This document shows positions 23,471-31,275 of a stretch of 33,061 nt of DNA, in pieces. Made by a program: the position numbers and the translations under genes. Under the pieces are notes generated by a model, which ran no database searches, had not been told where the DNA came from, and worked only from the letters and a program-made list of their open reading frames with translations. How positions within the stretch are numbered: position 1 is the first letter of the stretch; every line of letters starts with the position of its first letter. This DNA is from Chthoniobacteraceae bacterium (lineage in GTDB: Bacteria > Verrucomicrobiota > Verrucomicrobiia > Chthoniobacterales > Chthoniobacteraceae), in NCBI GenBank assembly GCA_947476045.1, contig CANJNZ010000054.1, forward strand, positions 1-33,061. The letters run 5' to 3'.

Positions 23471-25375
23471 CGTTTTTCCGCACAGAACGACCTCGTCATC
23501 AACCCGTCCACTGCTGTGCTCGCACTCAAAGACATCACACTCTCCATCGGCAAAGCTCCCGACGAGCAATTGCTCCTCAATCAAGTTTCCGTCCTTGTCC
23601 CGCGTGGACACTTCGCCGCGATCATCGGGCCGTCGGGCTGCGGAAAGAGCACGCTACTCAAAGTCATCGCCGGAATTCGCGAACACACGGATGGTAGTGT
23701 TCATTGGGAAGGGCGCGACCTTTCCGTAGAGGGCGACATGGCGCCTCACGAGATTGGCTACGTGCCGCAATTCAGTATCGCGCATGAATTGCTGAATGTG
23801 GACGAGTGCATCGAAAGCGCACTGCGTTTGCGGGTAGACGGACTGAGCGTGCAGCAACTCGATGAGCGTATTGAAAAAGTTTTAAAAAGCGTCGGTCTTG
23901 ATGAAATACCCGACCGCCGCGTGGCGCTGCTTTCCGGCGGACAAAAGCGCCGTCTTGCAATGGCGATAGAGATGGCGAGTTCGCCGCATCTGCTGCTGTG
24001 CGACGAGGTGACGAGCGGGCTCGACCCGAAGAGCGAGGATGAGATCGTGAGGCTCATGCACGACCTTTCGCGCAAGGATGATCGCATCGTGCTCAGCGTC
24101 ACGCACAGCCTCCAGCACGTCGCGCTCTACGACAGCGTTATCGTGCTCTATCAGGGTCAACTGGCCTATCACGGTTCGTCCGAGTTGCTCGTTCATTACT
24201 TTGGCATCAAGCGCCCCGAGGATCTGTATCCGCGCCTCGCGCAGCGCCGCGCGAAGGACTGGCACGACTCGTGGCTGAAATACCGCTCTGCATACTACGA
24301 GCAAAGCAAGCTGCCCGACATCACTGCTGAAATCAAAAAGCCGGAGAAGGAAAAAAAGAGCGATCCGGTGAGCGATTCAGACGTTTCGCCGGAAGTAAGC
24401 GAACAGGAGGAAGTCGAGCGTCTCCGCGCCATCGTGGAGGGGCGAAAACCGAAGGACGAGAAACCTGCTGAGAAAAAGAAACCCGACGAGGTCGCACTGG
24501 AAACGCATCCGCCAACGCCCGGCGTGTTCGCGCAATTCGCCGTGCTGCTCGCGCGGCGATGGAAACTTTTCTTCCGCGACAAGAGTCAGTTGATTCTCCA
24601 ACTCGCGCTACTCTTCGGCTTCCCGTGTCTCGTTGTGATTTTCGCGCTCGATGGCCTGCCCGATGTAAAACGCCTCGGCGATAGCGGCGTGGGCACACTC
24701 TTTGAGCGGATGAAACAGGAGTCCGAAGTCTTTAAGAGCATCTCAAAAACCGGCGGCCTCGTCTCGGGGCTGATCATGTTCCAAGTGATCCTCCTCGCGC
24801 TCATGGGCTCGAACAACGCCGCACGCGAAATCGCCGGAGAGCGTTCGCTGTTTGAAAAGGAAAAATTCGCCGGCCTCAGTCCGCTTGCCTACGTGGGGAG
24901 CAAGGTCGTCTTCCTCGGCGCGCTCGTCTTGGCGCAGAGCATTTGGATGACGCTCTTCGTGAATCTCGTCGTCGGCTTCGAGGGCAGCTTCCTCATGCAG
25001 GCGCTCAGCCTCATCCTCGTGAACGGAGCGATGACCGCAGTCTGCCTCGCCATTTCCTCGTGGACGAAATCCGCCGAGCAATCCTCGTTGCTCTCCATTT
25101 ACCTCGTCGGTTTCCAGCTTCCGCTCAGCGGTGCAGTGCTCGCGCTGCCCAAGGCCATTGCGCTGCTCACGCAAGTTTTCATCGCGAGCTATTGGGGGTG
25201 GAGCGGCTTCATCCGCTCGATGGAAAGCACGCGCTATTACGACTCGATGACCAACACTGGCGTGCTGCCCACCGACCCTGCAGGCGGTCTGCTCTGCGTG
25301 TGGGTGCTGCTCGCGCACATCGTCCTCGGGCTCTTCCTTGCCTACACGGGGAGTAAAAATTCGCGCTGGGAGTAA
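23435..25375 (+). CDS. ABCG-type ABC transporter (ATPase fused to ABC-2 permease)
   Basis: The 646-residue half transporter has an N-terminal ATPase with intact Walker A GPSGCGKSTLL (near 66), signature LSGGQKRRLAMA, Walker B LLLCDEVTSGLD and H-loop SVTHSL. A charged Lys/Glu linker (about 290-355) follows. The C-terminal ABC-2 membrane domain has about six helices, including LILQLALLFGFPCLVVIFAL, an NNAAREIAGERSLFEKE coupling segment and LSIYLVGFQLPLSGAVLALP. ATPase-first order is that of ABCG/White exporters. The annotated ATG 23435 lies inside the intergenic repeat; GTG 23516, just before LALKDITLSIG, is a plausible true start. The membrane-protein gene follows after 6 bases. Confidence 0.88.
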   Translation: MTNRHDSSFDIRRFSAQNDLVINPSTAVLALKDITLSIGKAPDEQLLLNQVSVLVPRGHFAAIIGPSGCGKSTLLKVIAGIREHTDGSVHWEGRDLSVEGDMAPHEIGYVPQFSIAHELLNVDECIESALRLRVDGLSVQQLDERIEKVLKSVGLDEIPDRRVALLSGGQKRRLAMAIEMASSPHLLLCDEVTSGLDPKSEDEIVRLMHDLSRKDDRIVLSVTHSLQHVALYDSVIVLYQGQLAYHGSSELLVHYFGIKRPEDLYPRLAQRRAKDWHDSWLKYRSAYYEQSKLPDITAEIKKPEKEKKSDPVSDSDVSPEVSEQEEVERLRAIVEGRKPKDEKPAEKKKPDEVALETHPPTPGVFAQFAVLLARRWKLFFRDKSQLILQLALLFGFPCLVVIFALDGLPDVKRLGDSGVGTLFERMKQESEVFKSISKTGGLVSGLIMFQVILLALMGSNNAAREIAGERSLFEKEKFAGLSPLAYVGSKVVFLGALVLAQSIWMTLFVNLVVGFEGSFLMQALSLILVNGAMTAVCLAISSWTKSAEQSSLLSIYLVGFQLPLSGAVLALPKAIALLTQVFIASYWGWSGFIRSMESTRYYDSMTNTGVLPTDPAGGLLCVWVLLAHIVLGLFLAYTGSKNSRWE

Positions 25376-25381
25376 ACGGCA

Positions 25382-26554
25382 ATGACAGGCGTGAACACAC
25401 TCGCACTCGCGCTCGCAATCGCAGGCTACGTGCTGCTCATGCTCACGAACCCCGTGCGCGCCAGCCTGCGCGACGGCTGGCGCAGTGTGCGGAGGTATCC
25501 CGTGTTGTGGCGGCGGCTCGCGTGGCTCGGCTGCGCAAATGCACTCTTCCTCCTCGCGGTGAATCTCTCCTTTCAATGGCGCGGAGTTCCCATGCTTACG
25601 TGGGGGCGCAGTTCGTGGCATGATCCCTCGCTCTGGCTGAGCGGCTCGCCGGATTCGCTATGGTGGCTTCCGCCCTCGGCGATTCGCGAGGGCCTCTGGC
25701 AAAGCTGGCTGCCAGCGCTCGAATCTGTCGCCGGGCTTTTCAACAACGCCGTCACCACATTCCCCGTCGCGCTCACCGCCGTCGTCGCTCTGTTCTTCAA
25801 CCGCCACCGCTATTGCACACTGCTCCGCTCCGCGCTGGTGCGGCGCTTCGGAGCGATGGGCTGGCTCATGCTTGCGGGCGTCTTCATTGGTGCGCTTGCC
25901 GTGCTCGCAAAGGCTGTGCTGTATTTTCATCCACCCGGAATCTCCGACTCCATGACCGTGCATTTAGCCGCGCTTGTGATGTGCCCTTCTTCGCTCTTCG
26001 AGTATTTATTCGGCCTCGGCGTGCAGGTCTTCCTCATCCTCCACGCCTACGCTTGGGTGCGCGGCATCACCTTCGAGCCGGATGCGCTCCGCGAATTCGC
26101 ACTGCGGAGACTTGGTGCGAGTGTGAAATGGGCGGTCATCGTCGTGCTTGCGGGGACTCTGCTCGTCGAACTACCGCAAGTGCTCGCGCTCGGCTGGGGC
26201 GTCGCGCTTCCGCCGAAACTACTCACCATCACGCGCGCGTCACTCGCAGTCGTGCTCGTCATTTTCTCCACCATGCAGGCATCGCTCGCGCTCCACGGAG
26301 AAACTCTCCGCCGCGCGTGGCGCGCCCACTGGCAGCTCGTGCGACGGCACACTTGGGAACTGGCGTGGTTCCTCATCCTCGCGGCGGTCCACCTCTACGC
26401 GCTCGCAGTTTTGCGCACGCTCGTGCTCAGCGGGGTGGGGGAGAATACCGCCCTCGGCGTCGTGTGGACGCTCGCCTGGCCGCTCCCCGCCGGACTCATC
26501 GCCGGCTGGATGCTCGCCTCATGGGTCTGCCTCTTCAAACGCTGCGAGTCGTAG
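25382..26554 (+). CDS. Multi-pass membrane protein coupled to the ABCG-type transporter
   Basis: The 390-residue protein has about six to eight hydrophobic segments, including LALALAIAGYVLLMLT, LAWLGCANALFLLAVNLSF, LMLAGVFIGALAVLAKAVL and VVWTLAWPLPAGLIAGWMLA. Basic loops (WRSVRRYP, LRRAWRAHWQLVRRH) lie between them. I do not recognise the family and see no catalytic motif. Start ATG 25382 is 6 bases after the ABC transporter stop, so a shared transcript and a role as accessory membrane partner or substrate-handling subunit are inferred from position only. The nested palindrome at 26618 lies just downstream. Confidence 0.75.
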   Translation: MTGVNTLALALAIAGYVLLMLTNPVRASLRDGWRSVRRYPVLWRRLAWLGCANALFLLAVNLSFQWRGVPMLTWGRSSWHDPSLWLSGSPDSLWWLPPSAIREGLWQSWLPALESVAGLFNNAVTTFPVALTAVVALFFNRHRYCTLLRSALVRRFGAMGWLMLAGVFIGALAVLAKAVLYFHPPGISDSMTVHLAALVMCPSSLFEYLFGLGVQVFLILHAYAWVRGITFEPDALREFALRRLGASVKWAVIVVLAGTLLVELPQVLALGWGVALPPKLLTITRASLAVVLVIFSTMQASLALHGETLRRAWRAHWQLVRRHTWELAWFLILAAVHLYALAVLRTLVLSGVGENTALGVVWTLAWPLPAGLIAGWMLASWVCLFKRCES

Positions 26555-26617
26555 CCGCCCGGCACCCCTCCCACCCCTGAAAGTCGCCCCTTTTCCTCTG
26601 AAATGCCCCACCCAGAT

Positions 26618-26696
26618 GCGCCCTGAAAATAGCCCAGCGTTTTAACGCTGGGAACCCTTCCCAGCACTGAAGTGCTGGGCTATTTTCAGGGGGCGC
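26618..26696. repeat. Nested palindrome: two hairpins inside a larger inverted repeat
   Basis: Outer arms CCCTGAAAATAGCCCAGC (26621-26638) and GCTGGGCTATTTTCAGGG (26674-26691) are perfect reverse complements. Inside lie two shorter perfect hairpins with 9-base arms and 2-base loops: CCCAGCGTT/AACGCTGGG (26633-26652) and CCCAGCACT/AGTGCTGGG (26660-26679). The layout resembles BIME/REP-type mobile repeats. It lies between convergent genes and may also terminate both. Confidence 0.85.
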
Positions 26697-26703
26697 GACC
26701 GCC

Positions 26704-27351
26704 TTACTGCGGCGGGTTGTAGGTGCCGTCGGGGAAGGTGATGTCGGTGTTCGGCAGGGCGGCGCGCAGTTCGCGCAGCGCGGCGGCGAGGATATTGTCG
26801 CAGGCGACGAGGACGAGCCTTTGCAGGGCAGTGAGTTCCTTGAGGGTATCCACGTTTTGCAACGCGGGGCAGGCGCCGAGGTAGAGGTCTTGCAGGCCGG
26901 TGAGGCCCTTGAGGGCGTCCACGTTTTGCAGCGCGGGGCAGAAGATGAGGTCGAGCCCTTTTAGTGAGGTGAGGCCCTTGAGGGCGTCAAGGTTTTCGTC
27001 GTTACATCCCCGAGCATGCAATTTTGTGGGATTGAGCTGGTGGAGCATTTCGCGGTAGCGGCCAAGGTCGGGGACTTCTCCCAACACAAGCCAGCGCTCG
27101 TGCTCGCCCCATGTCTCCTTTTTGAGCGCATTGTGCCAGTCCTGCCGGATGAGGCTGAGGGTGTCTTCGCACTCCCACGTGAACCCCGCCTCCTCCGCTT
27201 CGCGGACGGCGTTGTTGTAGGTGTTGAGCTTCCACAACTGCCAGCCGATGCCGCTGAGGAAGACGACGATGAGCACGCACCAAAGCTTCTTCCCAAAGCT
27301 GCTCTCGCTTTTCGTGGCGTGCCCGTCTTTCACCCCCGCCTTCTGCCGCAC
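26704..27351 (-). CDS. Membrane-anchored leucine-rich-repeat protein
   Basis: The 215-residue protein has a single N-terminal hydrophobic helix (LWCVLIVVFLSGIGWQLWKL), a linker, and then three to four leucine-rich units of about 24 residues (LDALKGLTSLKGLDLIFCPA, VDALKGLTGLQDLYLGACPA, VDTLKELTALQRLVLVACDN). The Cys-Pro-Ala turn and NVD start repeat between units. Such repeats normally mediate protein binding; the partner is unknown. The start is GTG 27351; GTG 27333 is also possible. It is divergent from the degraded ABC ATPase gene with 106 bases between, and convergent with the membrane-protein gene across the nested palindrome. Confidence 0.75.
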   Translation of the reverse strand: MRQKAGVKDGHATKSESSFGKKLWCVLIVVFLSGIGWQLWKLNTYNNAVREAEEAGFTWECEDTLSLIRQDWHNALKKETWGEHERWLVLGEVPDLGRYREMLHQLNPTKLHARGCNDENLDALKGLTSLKGLDLIFCPALQNVDALKGLTGLQDLYLGACPALQNVDTLKELTALQRLVLVACDNILAAALRELRAALPNTDITFPDGTYNPPQ

Positions 27352-27457
27352 GCGGCGAACGATGACAAGGCGCGTCCGTGTTTCATGCGGAGCTTTTCAA
27401 ACGCGGCTCCCACGCACTGCTTGCGCTCCACGCCCGGCTCGGCTTTCCATCGCGGGC

Positions 27458-28138
27458 GTGAAAAGTGAACCGCTCATCGAACTCCGCAGCGTCTCGTGCG
27501 CTCGCACCGAGGCGGGCGTGCGTGCGCGTATCGCGGAGGTGTCGCTGGCTATCGAGGCGGGCACGGTGACGCTGCTGGTGGGCGAGACGGGGTGCGGGAA
27601 GAATTTACTCCTGCGTCTGCTGGGCCTGCTGGAGGTGCCGGACAGCGGTGAGGTGATTTTCGCCGGGCAGCCGACGGCGCAGCTCACGGACGATGCGCGT
27701 GTGGAACTGCGCACCCACACGTGCGGCTATCTGTTCTCGTCGCCGTTCCTGCTGGCGCAGTTCAGCGCGCTGGAGAACATCGCGATGCCGGTTTTCAAAA
27801 TCTCGCGGCTGAGCCCGGAGGAGGTGCGCGCGCGGACGGAGGAGTTGATGGCGTTTGCGGGGCTGACGGAGTTTGCCGAGTCGAAGGATCTGCCGCCTTT
27901 TCTCCAAAAGCGCGTGGCGCTCGCGCGCGGGCTGGCCAACGATCCGGAGGTGCTCTTTGTAGAGAATCTGGACGAGATGATCGCGGGCGACGCGAGTTTC
28001 CGCGAACTGCTGCACGCCGCAACCGAAAGATTTGGAGTGGCCGTGGTCGCGGCGGCGCTCCCTGCCTGCGCGGCGCGGATTGGCGAGCGCAGAATCGAAG
28101 TCGCCGGAGGTCGCGTGGCTTGCGATGTGACGCCGTGA
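27458..28138 (+). CDS. Degenerate ABC-type ATPase domain protein
   Basis: The 226-residue protein has the overall LolD/MlaF-like ABC ATPase pattern (IELRSVSCARTEAGV, LLRLLGLLEVPDSGEVIFAG, YLFSSPFLLAQFSALENI). The catalytic motifs are lost. Walker A reads GETGCGKN (42-49) with Asn for Ser/Thr. The LSGGQ signature is replaced by LPPFLQKRVALAR. Walker B reads VLFVEN (165-170) where LLLLDE is expected, and the H-loop His is Ala in AVVAAALPA. ATP hydrolysis is therefore unlikely. The start is GTG 27458. The stop overlaps the hpnD-like start by 4 bases (GTGA), so the two are translationally coupled. No partner permease is next to it. Confidence 0.75.
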   Translation: MKSEPLIELRSVSCARTEAGVRARIAEVSLAIEAGTVTLLVGETGCGKNLLLRLLGLLEVPDSGEVIFAGQPTAQLTDDARVELRTHTCGYLFSSPFLLAQFSALENIAMPVFKISRLSPEEVRARTEELMAFAGLTEFAESKDLPPFLQKRVALARGLANDPEVLFVENLDEMIAGDASFRELLHAATERFGVAVVAAALPACAARIGERRIEVAGGRVACDVTP

Positions 28139-28956
28139 CCGAAGCCGAGCAAATTACCCGCGCGAGCCGCTCGAATCTCGCGCTCGCATTCATCGCGCTG
28201 CCGCGCGAGAGGCGCAGCGACATCACGACGTTCTACGCGTTCTGCCGGATCGTGGATGACATCGCGGACGAACCGGGAGAGCGGCAGGCAAAGGCGGATG
28301 CGCTCGCACGCTGGCGCGATGCGGTGTCGTCGCGCGTGGATGGCGAGCACGCGCTCGCGGCGGACATTCGCGTCCTCATCGGAAAATATGGCATCCCGGT
28401 CGCGCATTTTCACGAGATCATCGCGGGCGTGGAGATGGATCTGGATGGAGCGAGCTATGCGACGTGGGAGGAGTTGCGGCTTTACTGTCACCGCGTGGCG
28501 AGCGTGGTCGGGCTTGTGAGCATCGAGATTTTTGGCGCACGCGATCCGGCGGCGAAGGAATACGCGCTGCAACTCGGCCTTGCTTTGCAACTCACGAACA
28601 TTATCCGCGATGTCGGGCAGGATTTCGCCAACGAGGGGCGCGTCTATCTGCCTGCGGAGGACATGGCGCGCTTTGGAGTCACGGGCGAGGACATCGCGGC
28701 GAAAAGGCACAGCGATGCGTTTCTTGCGCTGATGGATTTCGAGGCGGAGCGCGCTGCGGGCTTTTACCGCGCGGCGGTGGCTGCATTTCCACGAGGCGAC
28801 AGGCGCGCGCTCGTCGCGGCGGAAATCATGCGCGCGGTCTATGGGCGTCTGCTTTCAAAAATGCGCGCCGACCGCTGGCGGGTTTTCGACCGCCGCTACT
28901 CGCTCGGAAAGTTGACGAAGCTATGGCTCGTCCTACGCGGCGTGCTGGGCGTGTGA
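28135..28956 (+). CDS. hpnD: Squalene/phytoene synthase family protein, HpnD-like
   Basis: The 273-residue prenyl-condensing enzyme would join two farnesyl diphosphates to presqualene diphosphate on the route to squalene and hopanoids. The first Asp-rich motif is FCRIVDDIADE and the second is RDVGQDFANEGRVYLP. Between them EIIAGVEMDLDGASYATWEE and YCHRVASVVGLVSIEIFG closely follow HpnD. The related CrtB and HpnC are the alternatives. No other hopanoid genes are in the window. GTG 28135 overlaps the ATPase stop by 4 bases; an open frame extends back to 27721 but runs antiphase through the ATPase gene. The convergent neighbour ends 4 bases away. Confidence 0.85.
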   Translation: MTEAEQITRASRSNLALAFIALPRERRSDITTFYAFCRIVDDIADEPGERQAKADALARWRDAVSSRVDGEHALAADIRVLIGKYGIPVAHFHEIIAGVEMDLDGASYATWEELRLYCHRVASVVGLVSIEIFGARDPAAKEYALQLGLALQLTNIIRDVGQDFANEGRVYLPAEDMARFGVTGEDIAAKRHSDAFLALMDFEAERAAGFYRAAVAAFPRGDRRALVAAEIMRAVYGRLLSKMRADRWRVFDRRYSLGKLTKLWLVLRGVLGV

Positions 28957-28959
28957 CGT

Positions 28960-30633
28960 TTACTTTTTGCGGAAGTTTTCCAGCGAGACGGCGGGGATGA
29001 GCACGCCTTTGAGTTCGCGCCGCCACCACGTCACGGGGTTTTCTTCGGCGCGGGTGAAGTGGTAGTCGTAGTAGAGCAGGCGCACGAAGCGTGGCGGTTC
29101 GCTCGGAAATGGATTCTTTTCGAGCAGGGCAAGGACGGTGGGTTCGCCTTCGAGCACGCGGCGCAGAAGGGCTTCGAGCCAGTAGGCGTTGCTCGGTGGG
29201 TGGAGCGCGGCGAACCACATCTGCCAGTCGAGCCGCGGCTGGTGCGGCGCGACGAGCGAGGGGCTGCGGTAGAGGCTGCCTGCCTTGTAGGGGAATTCGT
29301 ATTCGCGCCAGACGCGGCCGTCGTCGCTGCCTTCGAGGATGATCTCCGGGCGCGCGGTGGTCATCGTGCGGAAGAGTCCGTAGCCATTGAAGGTGCGCAG
29401 GAATTTCCACCACTCAGTCTGTGGGGATTTGCCGGTGCGGTCGTATTCTGCGCGCAACGCGTCCATTTCACGCTGCTGGGCGGCGGCACCGCCGAAGGCA
29501 TCGAGCATTCCGCCGAAACTCAGCGCGACGGATGCCGCTGCCATTGCGCAGGCCGGGATGAGTGGCCAGCGCGGTGAGGGTTTGCTTTCCGCAATGCGCG
29601 CCAGGCGCCGCAGGAAACGCGTGGTGTCGTCGAGGAAGGGGACGCAGAGCGCGATGGTGATCCAGTTGAAGTAGGTGTAGTTGCCCGTCGCGATGATGGC
29701 GAGTTGCAATGCGATTTGCGCTAGCGCTGCGCTGCGACGGAGCGTGCGCCAGCGCGGCGGCGCGAAGAGCAGAATGGGCGTGGCGATTTCGACCCAATAC
29801 ATCACCCAGCACATCCCGCGGTGGAGCCACGCGGGCCACTGGTGCGCGAACCACGATGTCCACAGCGGGAGCGGCTGTGTTTCAAAATGGAAATCGAGTG
29901 CGGAGTAGTTGAGCCACGTCGTGTCGTTCCATGTGAGCTTCACGATGCCGGACTCGATCATGAGGCGGAAAAAGAGCCACCACAGCAGCCAGCGTCCGAT
30001 TTTTTGCGCGGATGTCTCGCGTCCCCATTGCGGGCGCAGCGACCACGGGAGCCATGCGGCGGCGAGTGGTGCCGTTTCGAGCAGGAGCGCGTCCCATTGA
30101 AAATTGGAGAATGGGCCGCCGACGGTCATCAGCGAAAGATAGAGCGCCCAGCAGACGAGCGCGCATACGCCGGGGCAGAAGCCGGCAGCGAGTGTGATGG
30201 CGAAGAGCGCGCCGAGCCAGCATTGGGCGAGCAACCACGTGTCGCTGTGGCCGAGCCAGCAAAGTGTGGGATGCTCGATGGCGCGGAACGTGTCTGCTTT
30301 TTGCGCCGCGATGAGTTGCCCTCCCACGGGCAGCAGTCCGTGTTCGCCGACCAGCCCGCGCACTTGCGAACCCCAACTCCAAAACGCCACGAGAAAAATC
30401 GCACCGAACGCGATGGCGAAAACGCGGCGCGCTGCGGTGAAGGTATTTTTCTCCACCGGCAGCAGGACTTTTCCTTTCCGTGTGGCGAATTCGACGCCGC
30501 CCCAAAGCAGTGCAAACACCGTCCACAGTGCGATGCAGCGCGCGAGCGGGTCGGAGAAAATTCTCTCCAGCGCCGCCCACAGTGGGAGCGTCGTGGCGAA
30601 GACGGCGAGTTGGAGGAGGCGCGAATTCGTCAT
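28960..30633 (-). CDS. Lipase maturation factor family membrane protein
   Basis: The 557-residue multi-pass membrane protein is homologous to eukaryotic LMF1, which helps lipases fold in the ER; the bacterial role is unknown. Recognisable blocks are GEHGLLPVGGQL, FSNFQWDALLLETAPLAA, WLFFRLMIESGIVKLTWND, YWVEIATPILLFAPP, and the C-terminal soluble part NGYGLFRTMTTARPEIILEG followed by WREYEFPYKAGSLYRSPSLV and HQPRLDWQMWFAAL. About eight to ten helices are apparent. The start is ATG 30633, 9 bases after the EVE gene stop on the same strand, so the two are probably cotranscribed. Confidence 0.88.
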   Translation of the reverse strand: MTNSRLLQLAVFATTLPLWAALERIFSDPLARCIALWTVFALLWGGVEFATRKGKVLLPVEKNTFTAARRVFAIAFGAIFLVAFWSWGSQVRGLVGEHGLLPVGGQLIAAQKADTFRAIEHPTLCWLGHSDTWLLAQCWLGALFAITLAAGFCPGVCALVCWALYLSLMTVGGPFSNFQWDALLLETAPLAAAWLPWSLRPQWGRETSAQKIGRWLLWWLFFRLMIESGIVKLTWNDTTWLNYSALDFHFETQPLPLWTSWFAHQWPAWLHRGMCWVMYWVEIATPILLFAPPRWRTLRRSAALAQIALQLAIIATGNYTYFNWITIALCVPFLDDTTRFLRRLARIAESKPSPRWPLIPACAMAAASVALSFGGMLDAFGGAAAQQREMDALRAEYDRTGKSPQTEWWKFLRTFNGYGLFRTMTTARPEIILEGSDDGRVWREYEFPYKAGSLYRSPSLVAPHQPRLDWQMWFAALHPPSNAYWLEALLRRVLEGEPTVLALLEKNPFPSEPPRFVRLLYYDYHFTRAEENPVTWWRRELKGVLIPAVSLENFRKK

Positions 30634-30642
30634 GGCGCGAGG

Positions 30643-31059
30643 CTACTCGCCTTTGCCGAGTGAGACGATGATTTCAAACTCCGCCGCCGTGAGTGGCATC
30701 ACAGAAAGGCGCGACTGTTTGAGCAGCGAGATGTTTTTCAAAGCGGGCGTCGCCTTGACGGTTTCGAGCGTCACCGGAGCAGTGAAAGCGCGGACTGGCG
30801 CGAGATCCACGCAGTCCCAGCCGGGTTCATCGGCAGTCGGGTCGGGATGCGCCGTGCGGGTGACCTTGGCGATGCCGACCACTTCCTTCCCCACGACGGA
30901 GTGATAAAAAAGAACGAGGTCGCCCGTTTTCATCGCACGGAGATTATTCCGCGCCTGAAAATTACGAACGCCTGTCCAGGCGGTTTCTTTGTCTTTCACG
31001 AACTGCGCCCACGAGTAAGCCGTGGGTTCCTGTTTTACCATCCAGTGCTGTTTTGCCAT
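30643..31059 (-). CDS. EVE domain protein
   Basis: The 138-residue single-domain EVE protein belongs to the PUA-like superfamily, whose members bind modified bases in nucleic acids. Signature segments are WMVKQEPTAYSWAQFV, TAWTGVRNFQARNNLRAMK, GDLVLFYHSVVGKEVVGIAK and the late LLKQSRLSVMPLTAAEFEII. Length and ends match stand-alone members. It is the first gene of a probable two-gene unit with the lipase-maturation-factor gene. No restriction or defence genes adjoin it. Confidence 0.88.
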   Translation of the reverse strand: MAKQHWMVKQEPTAYSWAQFVKDKETAWTGVRNFQARNNLRAMKTGDLVLFYHSVVGKEVVGIAKVTRTAHPDPTADEPGWDCVDLAPVRAFTAPVTLETVKATPALKNISLLKQSRLSVMPLTAAEFEIIVSLGKGE

Positions 31060-31275
31060 TGCTACAGGGCGCTCAACGCAGCGAAGAATCGCAAGCGAAA
31101 ACTTACTGGGGTGTAAAGGACCGGACAGAGAGTCGTGGAGGTGACATTATATGAGCCCCCTTGTTTATTTGGGTTCGAATAAGGAGTGAAATTCCCAGTT
31201 GAACAATTCACTTCCAGCGCTAGCGTCCCTCTCGTGCTTGTTGAAAGTCACCTCATCTCCCGCAATTCAAACACA

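Noticed and set aside
24743-25621. 292-residue frame antisense to the ABC transporter and membrane protein genes
   Set aside because: It is rich in Glu/Arg/His with no domains, and the sense strand carries clear transporter features.
29821-30663. 280-residue frame antisense to the lipase maturation factor gene
   Set aside because: It has shadow-type composition and no recognisable domain; the minus strand has strong family blocks.
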